From NCBI GenBank assembly GCA_014529385.2, contig CM043966.1, positions 36,928,739-36,992,738 on the forward strand: a stretch of 64,000 nt of DNA, given 5' to 3'. Origin of the DNA: Adiantum capillus-veneris (lineage: Eukaryota; Streptophyta; Polypodiopsida; Polypodiales; Pteridaceae). The position numbers were made by a program, and so were the translations under genes. Shown one piece after another: positions 33,971 through 44,805 of the stretch. Every line of letters begins with the position of its first letter. The first letter of the stretch is position 1. The notes below the pieces were generated by a model. The model was not told the origin of the DNA, ran no database searches, and saw nothing but the letters and a program-made list of their open reading frames with translations.

Positions 33971-34015
33971 GGAATGGAAATCTTGTCTCGTTCTGGTTAT
34001 TTGCCTGGCTTTTCA
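33971..34015 (+). repeat. 45-bp internal D sequence pasted into its own 3' LTR
   Basis: Identical to 31244-31288 in the pre-integrase region of the same element (from GGAATGGAAATC to GGCTTTTCA), then followed by GGGGCC and a 13-base G run leading into LINE sequence. Confidence 0.9.
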
Positions 34016-36745
34016 GGGGCCGGGGGGGGGGGGCTAACTCGGCTTGCGGCACTGAGGCCTTAGCCCGAAGCATCCAAGCGATCATAGAGACCAGAGGCCT
34101 CTCCATCCATCTGTGTTGCCAGATCTCCCATGGTGGTCTACTGAGGTCCCCATACCTGAACTCCATAGAGCATAGCTGGAGTCACTAGAGTGTCAAAAAG
34201 CTAGAGCTTTGTTTGCGGTTCTTGAAATTGAACCTACGAACACATCTTCTCCAGTCCTCCCAAAGCTGCATATGCTCCTCGTCACTCTAGTCTCTGATGC
34301 TCTCCTTAGTGAAAACACTGGTCCATCGAAGACTACCCCAAGATAAGTATATGCATATGTGTACTCCACAGTCTCCTGGCCATACGTAAATGTGGGTGTT
34401 GACCTCCTAACCCACTGTGGTGTGGTGTTGAACACCATAACCTTGGTTTTCCCCAGGTTGACAGACAATCCACTATCACGAGCAAATGTGTGCAGAGCAT
34501 CCAAATGACGTTGCATCGTGTCTGGAAAGTCAAAAATCAGCACAATATCATCAACTTATAGCAACAACGGAATCCGTTTCCCTGCTAGTTGAGGCCCCCC
34601 TATCTCTCTGACGCTCTACATAGTCCGAAATTTCATCCACAAACATCCCAAAAAGAGTCGGGGATAGGGGGCATCCCTGCTTTACTCCAATAGTGGAGTG
34701 GACCTTGTCAGACATTCCCTCAGTGGTGCGTACCCGCCCCATCACTGTCCTGTATAGAGCCAGAATACCCCATATCAGCTCTGTAATAGGCACACCCATG
34801 TCCTGTAGTCTACGTATAAGTCTGGTTCTTAGCACTGTGTCAAAAGCTTTGCAGAAATCCGCAAAGCTACAATAGATCCTCTTGCCATGGTGTCTACCCT
34901 CCTCAATAATAGCTATGAGTGTTAGAATATGGTCAAGAGTGGAGAAACCTCTCCCGAAACCTGCTTGCCCTGGTGCTCTTATGCCCTCTCGCTCTGCCCA
35001 TCTACTCAGCTCCTGCTCAAGAACGGATGCATACAACCTAGCTAATGTGTGACCAAACATGATGGTGTGATAATTCCCGGGAATCATGGGATCTCCTGAC
35101 TTGAAAATAAGCACAATCGTAGACATACTCCAAGTCTCAGGGAAGCCTTCATACATGGCTCAATTAAACATCATAGCCAGGAGCTCTGCAAGCATATCTC
35201 TGGCATGCATGAAGTGCTCTGCAACCAGACCATCATGATCATGTGCTCTCCTTGTCTTCATCCTGTCAATGGCTCTCCTTACCCTCTCGGCAGTAAAGAA
35301 AGAACATGTCTCCGGGCATGTCTCTAGTGGGTCCGGCAGAGGTGGTTGCCCTGATGTTGTGTAGAGAGATGTGGCATATTCCCCCCGTGTCTCATTGGAG
35401 GTGACCGTTGGTGGTGGTGAATGCTCGTGGAATAGCCTCCATGCTTCGCATGAGTCCTAACTTATAAATAGCTGATACAGATCCCGCTCTAGCTGAGATA
35501 GACAAGCCCTTTTTTTTCGTCGCACTAGGTGACAAAAGATAATCGCTGACTGTCTTTGTGTGGTAATACCCATGAGCACTTCCCTCTGTAATTTGATCCT
35601 CGTCTCTCTACACTCCTTATCATACCAACTGTTATGGGGCATGCTCCCAGATCGTCTCCGTGTGGGCTGGCTGTGGGGGTATACCTGTGATGTTGCATCA
35701 TGGAGCGTCTATGTCAGTATCTGAGTGAGTTCATCTAATGGCCATCCCGTGTCTTGGGTGCATAGCTGCTTGTATATCTCATCCATAAACACAGAATCTG
35801 TCTCCCTCATGAAGGTATACCGAGTGTGTGTGGGGACCTCTCCTAATGGAGTTGTGTTGAACTGAAACGTCAGGGTGAAAGACAAGATAGCATGATCAAC
35901 TGCTACTCCAATTGGCCTAGTGCCCACCATGAAATCCTGAAAGAATGGAATGAGACCTGGTTGGGCCATAACATAATCCACTATGCTAGCACCATGTCGG
36001 TGTGGTAATCAAGTAAAACCTTCGGCTGTCGAAAATCTTTGTATGCCATTCAAAATGGCTAATCTATGTGCGATTCCCATATCTATCAAGTATTTGTCTC
36101 AGTGTATCCCTCATCTTTGTGATAGTCTGGATAGACCCATCTCTGTAAGGTCCAGCTCCCTAAGCATCTCCTCGAAAGTATCATAAAATATTGTCTAGTG
36201 GTGGGCACACTTAACATTGAAATCCCATAGTATAATAATGTCACCATCCTTGGAAAACTCCCATATGTCATTATCCAAAATAGCAAAGGGGGATTTTCCT
36301 CTAGGTGATGCATATATTGACGTACTAGGAGGAAAGTAACAGATAGCAATGTAGAGGTATCTGCCTGTCTCTACCCTGAGCCTCACCCACATGTACCTAG
36401 CGCGTTCATCCTTGCATGCTATATATATCAATGGTTGCAACTCCTCCCTGAATAGAACTGCCACTCCCCCTGAGCCCCGTCCTCAAAGCTCCGATCCGGT
36501 CTCCTGTCTGGAGGTTGTCTCCCATTTATATCCGCTCACCTATGGCATGGATTGCCCAGGGCTTGATCCGTCTCAGAGTTAAAAATGATGTCTCTCTTTG
36601 TGAAGCTATCCTCAAAGGCCCCTACATCAAGACGGAGTGACCCATTACAATTCTAGGTTGCCATCTTTAGTGTGGTCCCATAGGTCTCGCACTTTCATGC
36701 GGGGCGTCACTCCAATATCACCACCTTTCCATCCCTGTAAAAAGA
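34016..36745 (-). mobile_element. LINE 5' half: endonuclease and reverse transcriptase
   Basis: Minus strand, high to low. AP-endonuclease-like region (about 36680-35900) has GGVAVLFREEL, ICYFPPSTS, GDIIILWDFN (consensus GDFN) and a later IDYVMA...DHA-type motif (MDYVMAQ, VDHAIL). RT (35156-34193) has STIVLIFKSGDP, CSFADFCKAFD, GVKQGCPLSPTLF and VDDIVLIF; the residue before VDD is a stop, TAA, where YADD/YVDD is expected. Multiple frame changes and stops. No ORF1 was found. It ends in a C-run at about 34030, where D is inserted, and continues at 28588. Confidence 0.87.
34551..35156 (-). pseudogene. LINE reverse transcriptase, main open segment
   Basis: 201-codon open piece holding RT blocks: the fingers region with the FKSGDP motif, palm motif A (FADFCKAFD) with its catalytic Asp, and GVKQGCPLSP. 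The active-site block follows out of frame in 34543-34193 with LGKTKVMVF. Confidence 0.87.
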
Positions 36746-37280
36746 AATCTTCCCTTTTCCCTTGCTGCTCTAATTTCCATCATTACTTCTTGCATATGCG
36801 CAATCTGCGAGAGGGTAAGTTCATAAATATTTATATACAACATTTGGTTAGTAACAATGATCTCCTTTTTCAACTTGGATTGAATCCATTCAATACTCTA
36901 AACTTGGGGTTTTTTAACAGAATAATGGTACCAAGCTCGAAATATATTAGGCACAATACAATCCATCGATAGTAACTTTCTCTTCTCTTTCTCATAATGG
37001 GTGGTCGTGATTGACAAGTCATTGCACTTCCATTCCTGTCTGAAGATTCTCTTTCACCATAAGACAAGAAAGTATATTCGCCCATATCCTCGAGGTAAGA
37101 TGCTAGTCATCTACACACACACCCCATCACTCAAGTTAGTCAGAATGGAAAAATAGAAGATCCAAACACGAATATTATGATCTTAAAACAATATGAATCA
37201 TATCAAAATCAAATTTTTGTAACCATAAGGTTCAAAAAAACACATGGTGCCTTCAACAAGATACATAAATGTTTACATCT
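36746..37280. other. Unassigned sequence left of the gypsy complex
   Basis: No supported ORF. Short ORFs lack domains. It may include the LINE 5' UTR or a residue of the element into which the LINE inserted. Confidence 0.4.
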
Positions 37281-37520
37281 CGAGTTTCAAAGTTTAGAAC
37301 TTCAATTTGTGCACTAAGACTCACATCCTCTTTCTAATACCATTCTTTCCCTCGAAATACATTCGTGGGTGGTATTGCATTAAAGCACTTTACATGAGCT
37401 CGAGTTTCAAAGTTTAGAACTTCAATTTGTGCACTAAGATTCACATCCTCTTTCTAATACCATTCTTTCCCTCGAAATACATCCATGGGTGGTATTGCAT
37501 TAAAGCACTTTACAGGAGCG
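37281..37520. repeat. 120-bp tandem duplication across an LTR/primer-site junction
   Basis: Two adjacent 120-bp units starting CGAGTTTCAAAG at 37281 and 37401, nearly identical. On the minus strand each contains the end of the H1 repeat, then TGGTATTAGAAAG, which resembles a mutated TGGTATCAGAGC primer site, so the duplication spans LTR end, primer site and leader. Confidence 0.85.
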
Positions 37521-37763
37521 TGTTGTTCCTTTACATCATTTTTATAAAAATATCTCCTCGAGTTCACTGCCATTGGATGTGCTTGAGCAAAGTCACTAAT
37601 GCATCTAGGCTTCTCATGGTCATCAAAGGTAATAGTGACATTGTGAGGATTGTATTTAAGAATAGGTCCGTAGATTCTATTGAACTAGTCCTAAGGTACA
37701 TAATAGAATCGGTTACTGCCATTTGACTTCTTCTAAACCCTGATTGTGACTTTTCACAGAAGC

Positions 37764-38637
37764 CGTTGCGCGCATTTTGAGAACCCCGTTTTTTTGTAAA
37801 TTTGTACATACAAACATGATGCCCGATGTCAAAAGTGTGTGTGGGATTTATTTTTGTGGGGTTTTTAGCTTGCTGTAGCAATCACATGTACATGCACTGC
37901 AAGTCGCTAGTCTAGTGACAGCTGTCGGGCTACTGTAAGTGCCCGTGAGTGAGTTTCTTGAAGTGAGACTTGTTTATAACTTGAACTCATGTAAAAACTT
38001 AAAAAAGTTCATTCAAATATTATAATTTTGCAGGTTTGAGCTCGTTCCGGCTTCTTGATGCTTTTGGATGCAGTTTTTTGCCCTCGACGAGCTCTCTCTA
38101 CACCTAGTCTTCCTATTACAGCATCCTGTTCGCGTTTATTTTGCACATAGTTGTGTGTGGGTTCGATTTGAAGGATTTGAGCACTTTTGTTGCAGAGTTT
38201 GCAGAGATTTTTTGAAGTTTGAAATCATGTCTTTTGGAGTTGGGGTTTTGGAGTTATGGTCTATTCTCTGCAGCCTACAATCAATGGCAGCTTTGGGGCA
38301 AAACTATGTAGGTTGAGTTGTGGAAACCCATACACCTCGTGGGTGATGTATGCTTTGAAAGGGTATTTTTAAACTGGTTTTTGATGAAGGGGAAATATTT
38401 GTTTTCAAGACATTGGTAGGCGACGTCCGTAATTCCGTGCCTAAGCAAGTTTCTTTCTTCTTTGTAACATAGTCTCTTGGGTGGGCGACGGCTCGTAAAT
38501 TCCCAAGGGGACTACGCTTGTTGGATTTGTGGTGTTTCAAAGGGGTTTCCCAAAGATTTTGGTGTTCTTGTAGTGCACTTTCAACGCTCTTGGGTGGCAT
38601 CGCTATAGAGGTGTTCTAGTTTGCTTGTTTTCCAACA
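37764..38637 (+). repeat. Element E 5' LTR
   Basis: 874 bp, matched by 40170-41032 with scattered substitutions and small indels. Confidence 0.88.
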
Positions 38638-38643
38638 GTGTTT

Positions 38644-38661
38644 TGGTACCCGCCACCGAGG
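38644..38661 (+). promoter_or_regulatory. Possible element E primer binding site
   Basis: TGGTACCCGCCACCGAGG starts six bases after the LTR. It has the TGG start of a tRNA 3'-end complement but is not the initiator-Met type used by the other elements here. The tRNA was not identified. Confidence 0.5.
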
Positions 38662-38713
38662 AGTTGCTTCAAGTTACTTTCAATGTTGGTAATTCATACA
38701 TAAAAGTGCAGCC

Positions 38714-39985
38714 ATGGTCAAGTTTAGTGATGCGTTGTTGAGGATGAATGATATGAGCAGTAAGTTGAAGCTAAGCAGCATAGCAGAGTTGGACATGCAT
38801 TACATGAGGTTTTGTTCTCTCAAGCAGGAGCTAGAGGTTCTTGAGGATATGATTCTGGATGAAAAGGAAGAGAAGTTCTTGTTCATTGGTACCCTTCCAG
38901 GATGTTTGGGCATTGAGGTTGCTTGCACAGACTTGTTGGGTGTGAAGAGAATTGTTGATTTCTTGAAGCAAGGAAGATGGTTGGAAGATGTCAACAATCA
39001 GTCTTCTACTTCTTCGTGCTTTTCACACAAGAGCTATTAGTGATGATTGTAGCAGTGTTGATTTCTTGAAGCAAGGAAGATGGTTGGAAGATGTCAACAA
39101 TCAGTCTTCTACTTCTTCATGCTTTTCACACAAGAGCTATTCAGTCATTAGTGATGATTGTAGCAGTGATGATGAGGTTGAGTCAGACGTAAAAGATGAG
39201 GTTCTCTCTCTTGATGATGTAGATATTGATGAGGAGTTATGTGCAAGTAATATTGTGAAAGAAAATACCTTAGAGTCATGTATGACAAAGAGAGCCATGC
39301 CATGACTGATTTGGTTTTCTATGCAAATGCTTGTGAAGATGAGGTCTTTCATATTTCTATGTATTCAAATCACATGCTTATTGGTTCTCCTGCTTGTGGT
39401 GCAAATGACATGCATGTTGAAATTCTGGGTGATGTTTTTTTTCCTCCATCTTATGAGTTGATGTGGTATCCAGATGAGTTGTGGACACGTGGACCCATTT
39501 GGGATGCTGAGAATGATGTTTGTGATATTAATGATGCTATTGGTGGCACTGAGTTTCCTACTAGTTATGATTTTATTTGTGAGCAAGAGGTTGGTTTGAG
39601 TGATGTGGATTGTGATAGTCTTGATTGGGGCTTTGATGATCCACAAGTTAAGATGGATGAGGAGATGCAAGTTAGTGTGTGTCATGCATTGTCAAGGGTG
39701 AAGAAGCTCATGAAAACCTCACATGCATGTGTGGATGTTGAAGAGGATTGTAGCTTGAAAAGTTGGGATAGCCATAATGACATGGATACAGTGGATGTTT
39801 TGTCTTGGCTTGATGTGAGTGATACATCTCACGACGGTGAGAATGTTGATCCATGGTCTTTTTGTTTGTATGGCATGAATGCTGATGATTGGAGCTCATT
39901 AGTGATTGATGATTGTCCATAGTCTTTTTGTTTGTATGGCATGAATGCTGATGGTTGGAGCTCATTAATGATTGATGATTGTCCT
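38714..39985 (+). pseudogene. Element E internal ORF, acidic protein of unknown function
   Basis: Reads from ATG 38714 (MVKFSDALLRMNDMSSKLKL) through a helical segment with LKQELEVLEDMILDEKEEKFL. A 103/111-bp direct duplication (38954-39056, 39057-39167) follows; the first copy lacks 8 bp, giving a stop at 39038-39040 and a frame change. The second copy continues to 39305, and the frame then returns to the original one at 39278-39922. The C-terminal part is very acidic (Asp/Glu) and Trp-rich. A 66-bp duplication (39852-39917, 39918-39983) repeats the last 22 codons. No family recognised; a distant gag-capsid relationship for the N-terminal helical segment is speculation. Confidence 0.6.
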
Positions 39986-40169
39986 TGTGACTTTTGACGG
40001 ATGCCATTATGTGTGCATGATGGATGCAAGGAATAACACTTTTCCATTCGATCTTGAAAAGGGAATATGGTGCTGATTCCTTTGTACATGATGTATCTCT
40101 GTATACAAGCTTTTGCATATTCTATTGCTGAGCATGAATGCTCTAGCAGATTGGGGGTTTGGCAAACTA

Positions 40170-41032
40170 TGTTGCGCGCATTTTGAGAACCCCGTTTTTT
40201 GTAAATTTGTACATACAAACATGACGCCTGATGTCAAAAGTGTGTGTGGGATTTTTTTTTGTGGGGTTTTTAGCTTGCTTTAGCAAGCACATGTACATGC
40301 ACTGCAAGTCGCTAGTCTAGTGACAACTGTCAGGCTACTGTAAGTGCCCGTGAGTGAGTTTCTCGAAGTGAGACTTGTTTATAACTTGAAATCATATAAA
40401 AACTTAAAAAAGTTCAGTCAAATATCAGAATTTTTCAGGTTTGAGCTCGTTTTGGCTTCTTGATGCAGTTTTTTGCCCTCGACTAGCTCTCTCTACACCT
40501 AGTCTTCCTATTACATCATCCTGTTCGCGTTGATTTTGCACATAGTTGTGCGTGGGTTCGATTTGAAGGATTTCAGCACTTTTGTTGCAGGGTTTGTAGA
40601 GATTTTTTGAAGTTTGAAATCATGTCTTTTGGAGTTGGGGTTTTGGAGTTATGGTCTATTCTCTGCACCCTACATTGTATGGCAGCTTTGGGGCAAAATG
40701 ATGTAGGTTGAGTTGTGGAAACCCATACGCCTTGTGGGTGATGTATGCTTTGAAGGGGCACTTTTAAACTGGTTTTTGATGAAGGGGAAAGATTTGTTTT
40801 CAAGACATTGGTAGGCGACGTCCGTAATTCCGTGCCTAAGCAGGTTTCTTTCTTCTTTGTGACATAGTCTCTTGGGTGGGCGACGGCCAATAAATTCCCA
40901 AGGGGACTACTCTTGTTGGATTTGTGGTGTTTCAAAGGGGTTTCCCAAAGATTTTGGTGTTCTTGTAGTGCTCTTTCAACGCTCTTGGGTGGCATCGCTA
41001 TAGAAGTGTTCCAGTTTGCTTGTTTCCCAACA
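40170..41032 (+). repeat. Element E 3' LTR
   Basis: 863 bp, TGTTGCGCGC...CCAACA. It is preceded by a purine-rich GATTGGGGGT stretch. Confidence 0.88.
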
Positions 41033-41060
41033 CCGTATCTTTGATTTAGCACGAGGGCCT

Positions 41061-42110
41061 TCATACTAAGAATGATCTCTCGATTTGGTATGTCCAGAAG
41101 CGAGCACGAGTTAAGGTAATGAACATATCCCTGTACTTTGACGTCGCCTTCCTAGATCTTTTCCTTGACCCAGAGCTGTGGGTCGACCATATACCTATTA
41201 GGCACTTGATTCCGATGTTTAGGTTGGGCTTCAACATACAACTCTCACATGCTACGTAAGTGATTGGAACAAAGTAATCTCTAGCCCTCTTTAAAGCTTG
41301 AACCACTTCAACTCCCCAACGTGCATTGTATCTGATCGCATAGTTGAAAAAGACTTTTTGTGCAAAATCACTTGGGAGTTTATCTAGAAAATTAAGAAGA
41401 TCCATCTAAAAACAAGACAAAGAGAGAGAAAACTTAGTGCACATGTGGACAAAAACTGAGCCTATGCTCTTTATTCATCAAAATCTGATTTTGATGATTC
41501 TATTATAATATTACTGATGTTTGCAGTCAACTCTTTAAATATTCTTTTAACTCTCATGACTAGGTATTCTCTTAGACCTCCCATGCGACAACGTGGTCAA
41601 TAGTTAACTTATAGCTTTTCTTTCCCTATGACACTTGCAAGAGCTTCAAACTTCTTGGCAACTTCGAAAATCCTTAGCATTTGGGAGCACTTTTCCAAGT
41701 AGTAGAACTTATCTTCTAGACCTAACCACATTCTAAGTTGAAGTAGCCTGAGGTTGGAAAACCAGTCTCTTGGACTAGGATCAATGTAAATAAAGAATTG
41801 ACGGAAGGGTTCTAGGTGACAGGTAAGGTAACTACGATCAACACTTCCCGAACAAGTTGTGTTTCCTAGCATTGCAAAGACTTTGAATCGACGAAAGGGT
41901 TCTTGGTGACGGGTAAGGTAACTACGATCAACACTTCCCCAACAAGTTGTGTTTCCTGGCATTGCAAAGACTTTGGTCCGGATTTCTAAGTAAAAGAGTT
42001 CCCTCGCATCCCTTGATAACCGCTTTGCCATATTGTGCCAAAACCATGTCACAACCATAATCCATGAGGGATCTCAACCCTTGACCAAAACCATATGCAC
42101 ACTGAACCAA
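41061..42110 (-). pseudogene. Conserved ORF pair inside H1 (unknown protein, intron-like gap)
   Basis: Two minus-strand frames conserved in H2. The first (42058-41609) reads SRDARELF..., GNTTCWGSVDRSYLT, LRLLQLRMWLGLED. The second (41405-41061) starts after TTGTTTTTAG, a good splice acceptor, and reads MDLLNFLDKLPSDFAQKVFF. H1 has a direct in-frame duplication of about 78 bp (KVFAM(P/L)GNTTC(W/S)GSVDRSYLT unit, about 41805-41960). The same order recurs at 56003-54986. It looks like captured or element-specific protein sequence. I do not recognise the family. Confidence 0.5.
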
Positions 42111-42454
42111 CTCCTACACTTGGAGTTTGACATATCCACTGCAATCAAACTGAGCCCACATACATGACCCTTAAGACATGAACCTTTTATGCATAAAATA
42201 AGTCCGACCAGCAACTAAACATGATATCAAAATCCATTTTGATAATATCCAATCATGCACCATATCTGCACTTCACCCTTCTAGCATATAGAGCTAGTTT
42301 TGACCGAAAAAGGTGAGAAACTATTATACATATGTACATGAGGCATCCACATCTATCTGTGAGGTTCCATACATCATATGATATCATTCCATCAACATAA
42401 ACATGATCCAAACAACTCCAACACTTGGATCGACCATAAACCATAACTTCATAC

Positions 42455-42457
<3 letters not shown>

Positions 42458-42492
<35 letters not shown>

Positions 42493-42493
42493 G
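42458..42493. repeat. (CATA)n/(TA)n microsatellite
   Basis: CATACATACATA leading into a TA run of about 26 bp; absent from the matching place in H2 (about 56296). Confidence 0.95.
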
Positions 42494-43203
42494 CAAAAAA
42501 CAACTTCTTGTCATTTTCAGGTGCATACATAACAAGAAAATGAAAGTGTTTGGCCTCAAACCAATGCATCAAGCTCAACTCCATGATATAGATTAACACC
42601 TTATCACATCACTTTGCCCATATAATACTCATGCAACAAACGGTAGCATAGAAAGAAAGCCACTTTATTCATATCTTTTCGTACGGTTCGGGTTGAGCAA
42701 CCATATACCCTCACATAAGTTTATGGACATCTAATACTTGAAATCAACTAACCAAAACAAATCATATATAAACATCTCGATGAACTCACAAAGTGATAAC
42801 GGAGACCTCAAAACATTTTTCATCTAGTTTAAACAAGATTTTTAGTTGGCTAAGAGGGTTTGCTCATCCGGTGAATCTATATAGTTTCTCTCCAAAGAGC
42901 CTAGGTCCAAAAAATAGACTGTGCAGTGGGCAGCGTGACATGAAACATTTCGAGGTTTTGTGCGTTTTAGGGTTTTGAGGTTTCTTAAACGTTTCGTTTC
43001 GGAGCTCAAAGAAAACGAAACACAGCTTTCGTTTTATATGTATGTTCATATAATTATACATTGAATACACATACAAATTCACCTATAAAGACATGAAATA
43101 CCAAAATCTAGATGTGAGACTTGAGTCACGAGTGAACAAAGTAAGTCGGTAGCCAGTTGCAACAACGTGGAGGTATAGACGAGGGGGCCATGCTGACGTG
43201 TAA

Positions 43204-43207
<4 letters not shown>

Positions 43208-43261
<54 letters not shown>
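43208..43261. repeat. GA microsatellite
   Basis: Pure GA run of about 54 bp within the H1-only segment 42920-43510. Confidence 0.95.
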
Positions 43262-43265
<4 letters not shown>

Positions 43266-43834
43266 TCGATGTGCGTGAGGGTCAAAAAATCTATCAATTT
43301 TTTGAGGTGGCGTTTGTGCATGGCTTAAAAAATCCCCGAACGGGTGGCTTGAGGTTAACTGGTCAAAAGGGGGCAAAAAAGAAAAATCAACTGGTTTCGC
43401 ACATTTTGCCGAAATGTTTCGACCATTTCACCATTTTGGGGTTTCAGAGGGTTGAAACGGGTTTTTATGTCACTATGGTAGTGGGCAACAAGGTGTTTTT
43501 TGACCATAACTCTTAGCTCGGACGTGATTTTCACGTGACACCCAATAGAAAAAATGTTCTTAATTTTGTGTTTTATCTCTGGTTTGAAGGGTTCGGGCTG
43601 TTTCATAATGGTTTGTGAGTTATGACCAAAACAATGTTGATACCGCTTACGTGACGTGAAATGAAAAGTGTTTTTTATGTACACACGTGACCATAAACAC
43701 ATCGTGTGCATAAATCAACATGTTAAACATGGTGAAATAAGCATGAAGCAAATTCATATACACTCTGCAAGTCCATGCATGTACTTGTATACAAAAAAAC
43801 AACCATCGAAAGCATCGAGAGGGTATCTACTCAG

Positions 43835-43839
<5 letters not shown>

Positions 43840-43914
<75 letters not shown>
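43840..43914. repeat. GA microsatellite
   Basis: Pure GA run of about 75 bp followed by GATGATGGCTATGGAGTTT. The H2 counterpart at 57107-57195 has TA and GA runs at the same place. Confidence 0.95.
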
Positions 43915-43918
<4 letters not shown>

Positions 43919-44596
43919 GGCTATGGAGTTTAGAGCTTCTCAACATTCTTTAGAATTGATTAGGGGGTTGTCGAAAGGCTTCTTTTGTTGGTGCAATAGG
44001 GCAGTGATGAGAGCTACATAGAGGTTTTCACCACGAGAGCCTTCGAAGAGCGTGTACATAGTGAAACGAGAGAGGAGATAGTAAGCAAGTAGAAAGAGAG
44101 TATTCTTCTTCTTCTCTTTTTGTGAACGAGAGAGAAGAGCACATGGAGGTGGTGATGAAGAGATTGCACGGGTTCTCCTCGTCCTAAAATTGAAGCATGG
44201 GTTCTCCTCGTCCATTAGAATAAGAAAGCGGACTCGCTTTTCACTAAAAAGCACTAAAAATTATGACAGCTAAAAATAGCGTAAAAAGCGCTCGAAAATT
44301 GAATGTTTACAAAATTAAACCATACCTTATCCGAAACTCGTAGATTAAGGATCCAGCCCTACTTTTTGCAAAAAAACATCGAAATGCATAAAAAACATAA
44401 AAAACAAAAAAGCAACTTTTTCAAAAACTGAACCAAACGTTCGTCTGACCTACTGGAATATGGAAACGGCCTTAGTTTTCACTGTAGAACCTTACAATAC
44501 TGTCAAACAAGCATTTTGAACCAAAATATGGCAAAATAAATATTGGAATCTATTTATCATATTTTTAAAAGAGACCCAAAATTTGGGGATCTTACA

Positions 44597-44805
44597 TCCT
44601 TTCACACTTGAAAAATTCGAGGTGTCCTCACCTCGACATGAATTCTTGGTAATCTAGTTTCATTACATCATCACAATCCCAAGTAGCATCTTCCTCAGGA
44701 TATGTCAACCATTTAACAAGGTGCTCAATAATGGTCGGTTACGAAGAGTCTAATTTCTACTTTGAAGTATCACTTCACAATATGCTTCAAAAGTTCCATC
44801 GGTAC
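44597..44805 (-). pseudogene. Element G chromodomain and 3' end
   Basis: Minus-strand reading gives IEHLVKWLTYPEEDATWDCDDVM, a chromodomain motif, then a TGA and a purine-rich tract next to H1. It continues the G integrase of 53084-54698 once element F is removed. An almost identical piece lies at 60036-60172. Confidence 0.82.
44801..44805. repeat. Element F target duplication, left copy (GGTAC)
   Basis: GGTAC before the left LTR against GGTAG at 53084-53088 after the right LTR: four of five bases match, consistent with an aged 5-bp duplication. Confidence 0.65.

Larger units (their letters stand above)
28589..34015 (+). mobile_element. Element D: Ty1/copia retrotransposon, nearly intact polyprotein, damaged 3' LTR
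   Basis: The 5' LTR (192 bp) is followed by an initiator-Met-type primer site, a 1.1-kb leader, a gag-pol frame from 29876 to 33829, a purine-rich tract (TTTAAGTGGGAGGT, 33905-33918) and the first about 52 bp of a 3' LTR. The element lies in a C/G run of the LINE (GGGGG before the 5' LTR; a longer G run after the 3' end), so the target duplication is plausible but cannot be defined. Domain order is gag, protease, integrase, RT, RNase H, typical of copia. Confidence 0.92.
37764..41032 (+). mobile_element. Element E: non-autonomous LTR element with an unfamiliar ORF
   Basis: 3269 bp. Two LTRs (37764-38637 and 40170-41032), about 870 bp each, with termini TGTTGCGCGC...CCAACA (the first base of the left copy is C). 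The insertion interrupts H1: sequence left and right of E joins to match continuous H2 around 54965-54980. The interior is 1.53 kb with one decayed ORF and no zinc knuckle, protease, RT or integrase. Flanks show CCG on both sides, but no clean 5-bp duplication. Confidence 0.85.
37463..44596 (-). repeat. H1: very long LTR-like repeat of gypsy element G (interrupted by E)
   Basis: Minus-strand LTR running from TGTAAGATCC at 44596 to about 37463, next to a primer-site-like TGGTATTAGA. With E (37764-41032) removed it is about 3.9 kb. It is collinear with H2 (54699-60035 minus a solo LTR) with indels: 42920-43510 is only in H1 and about 57440-57975 only in H2. It is preceded on the minus strand by a purine-rich tract (GTGAAAGGA) and a chromodomain remnant, as a 3' LTR should be. 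The inner end lacks a clear CA, so the boundary is approximate. Confidence 0.7.

Noticed and set aside
38304-38600. 98-codon minus ORF repeated at 40573-41064
   Set aside because: It lies in both element E LTRs and recurs only because the LTRs are copies; no domain.
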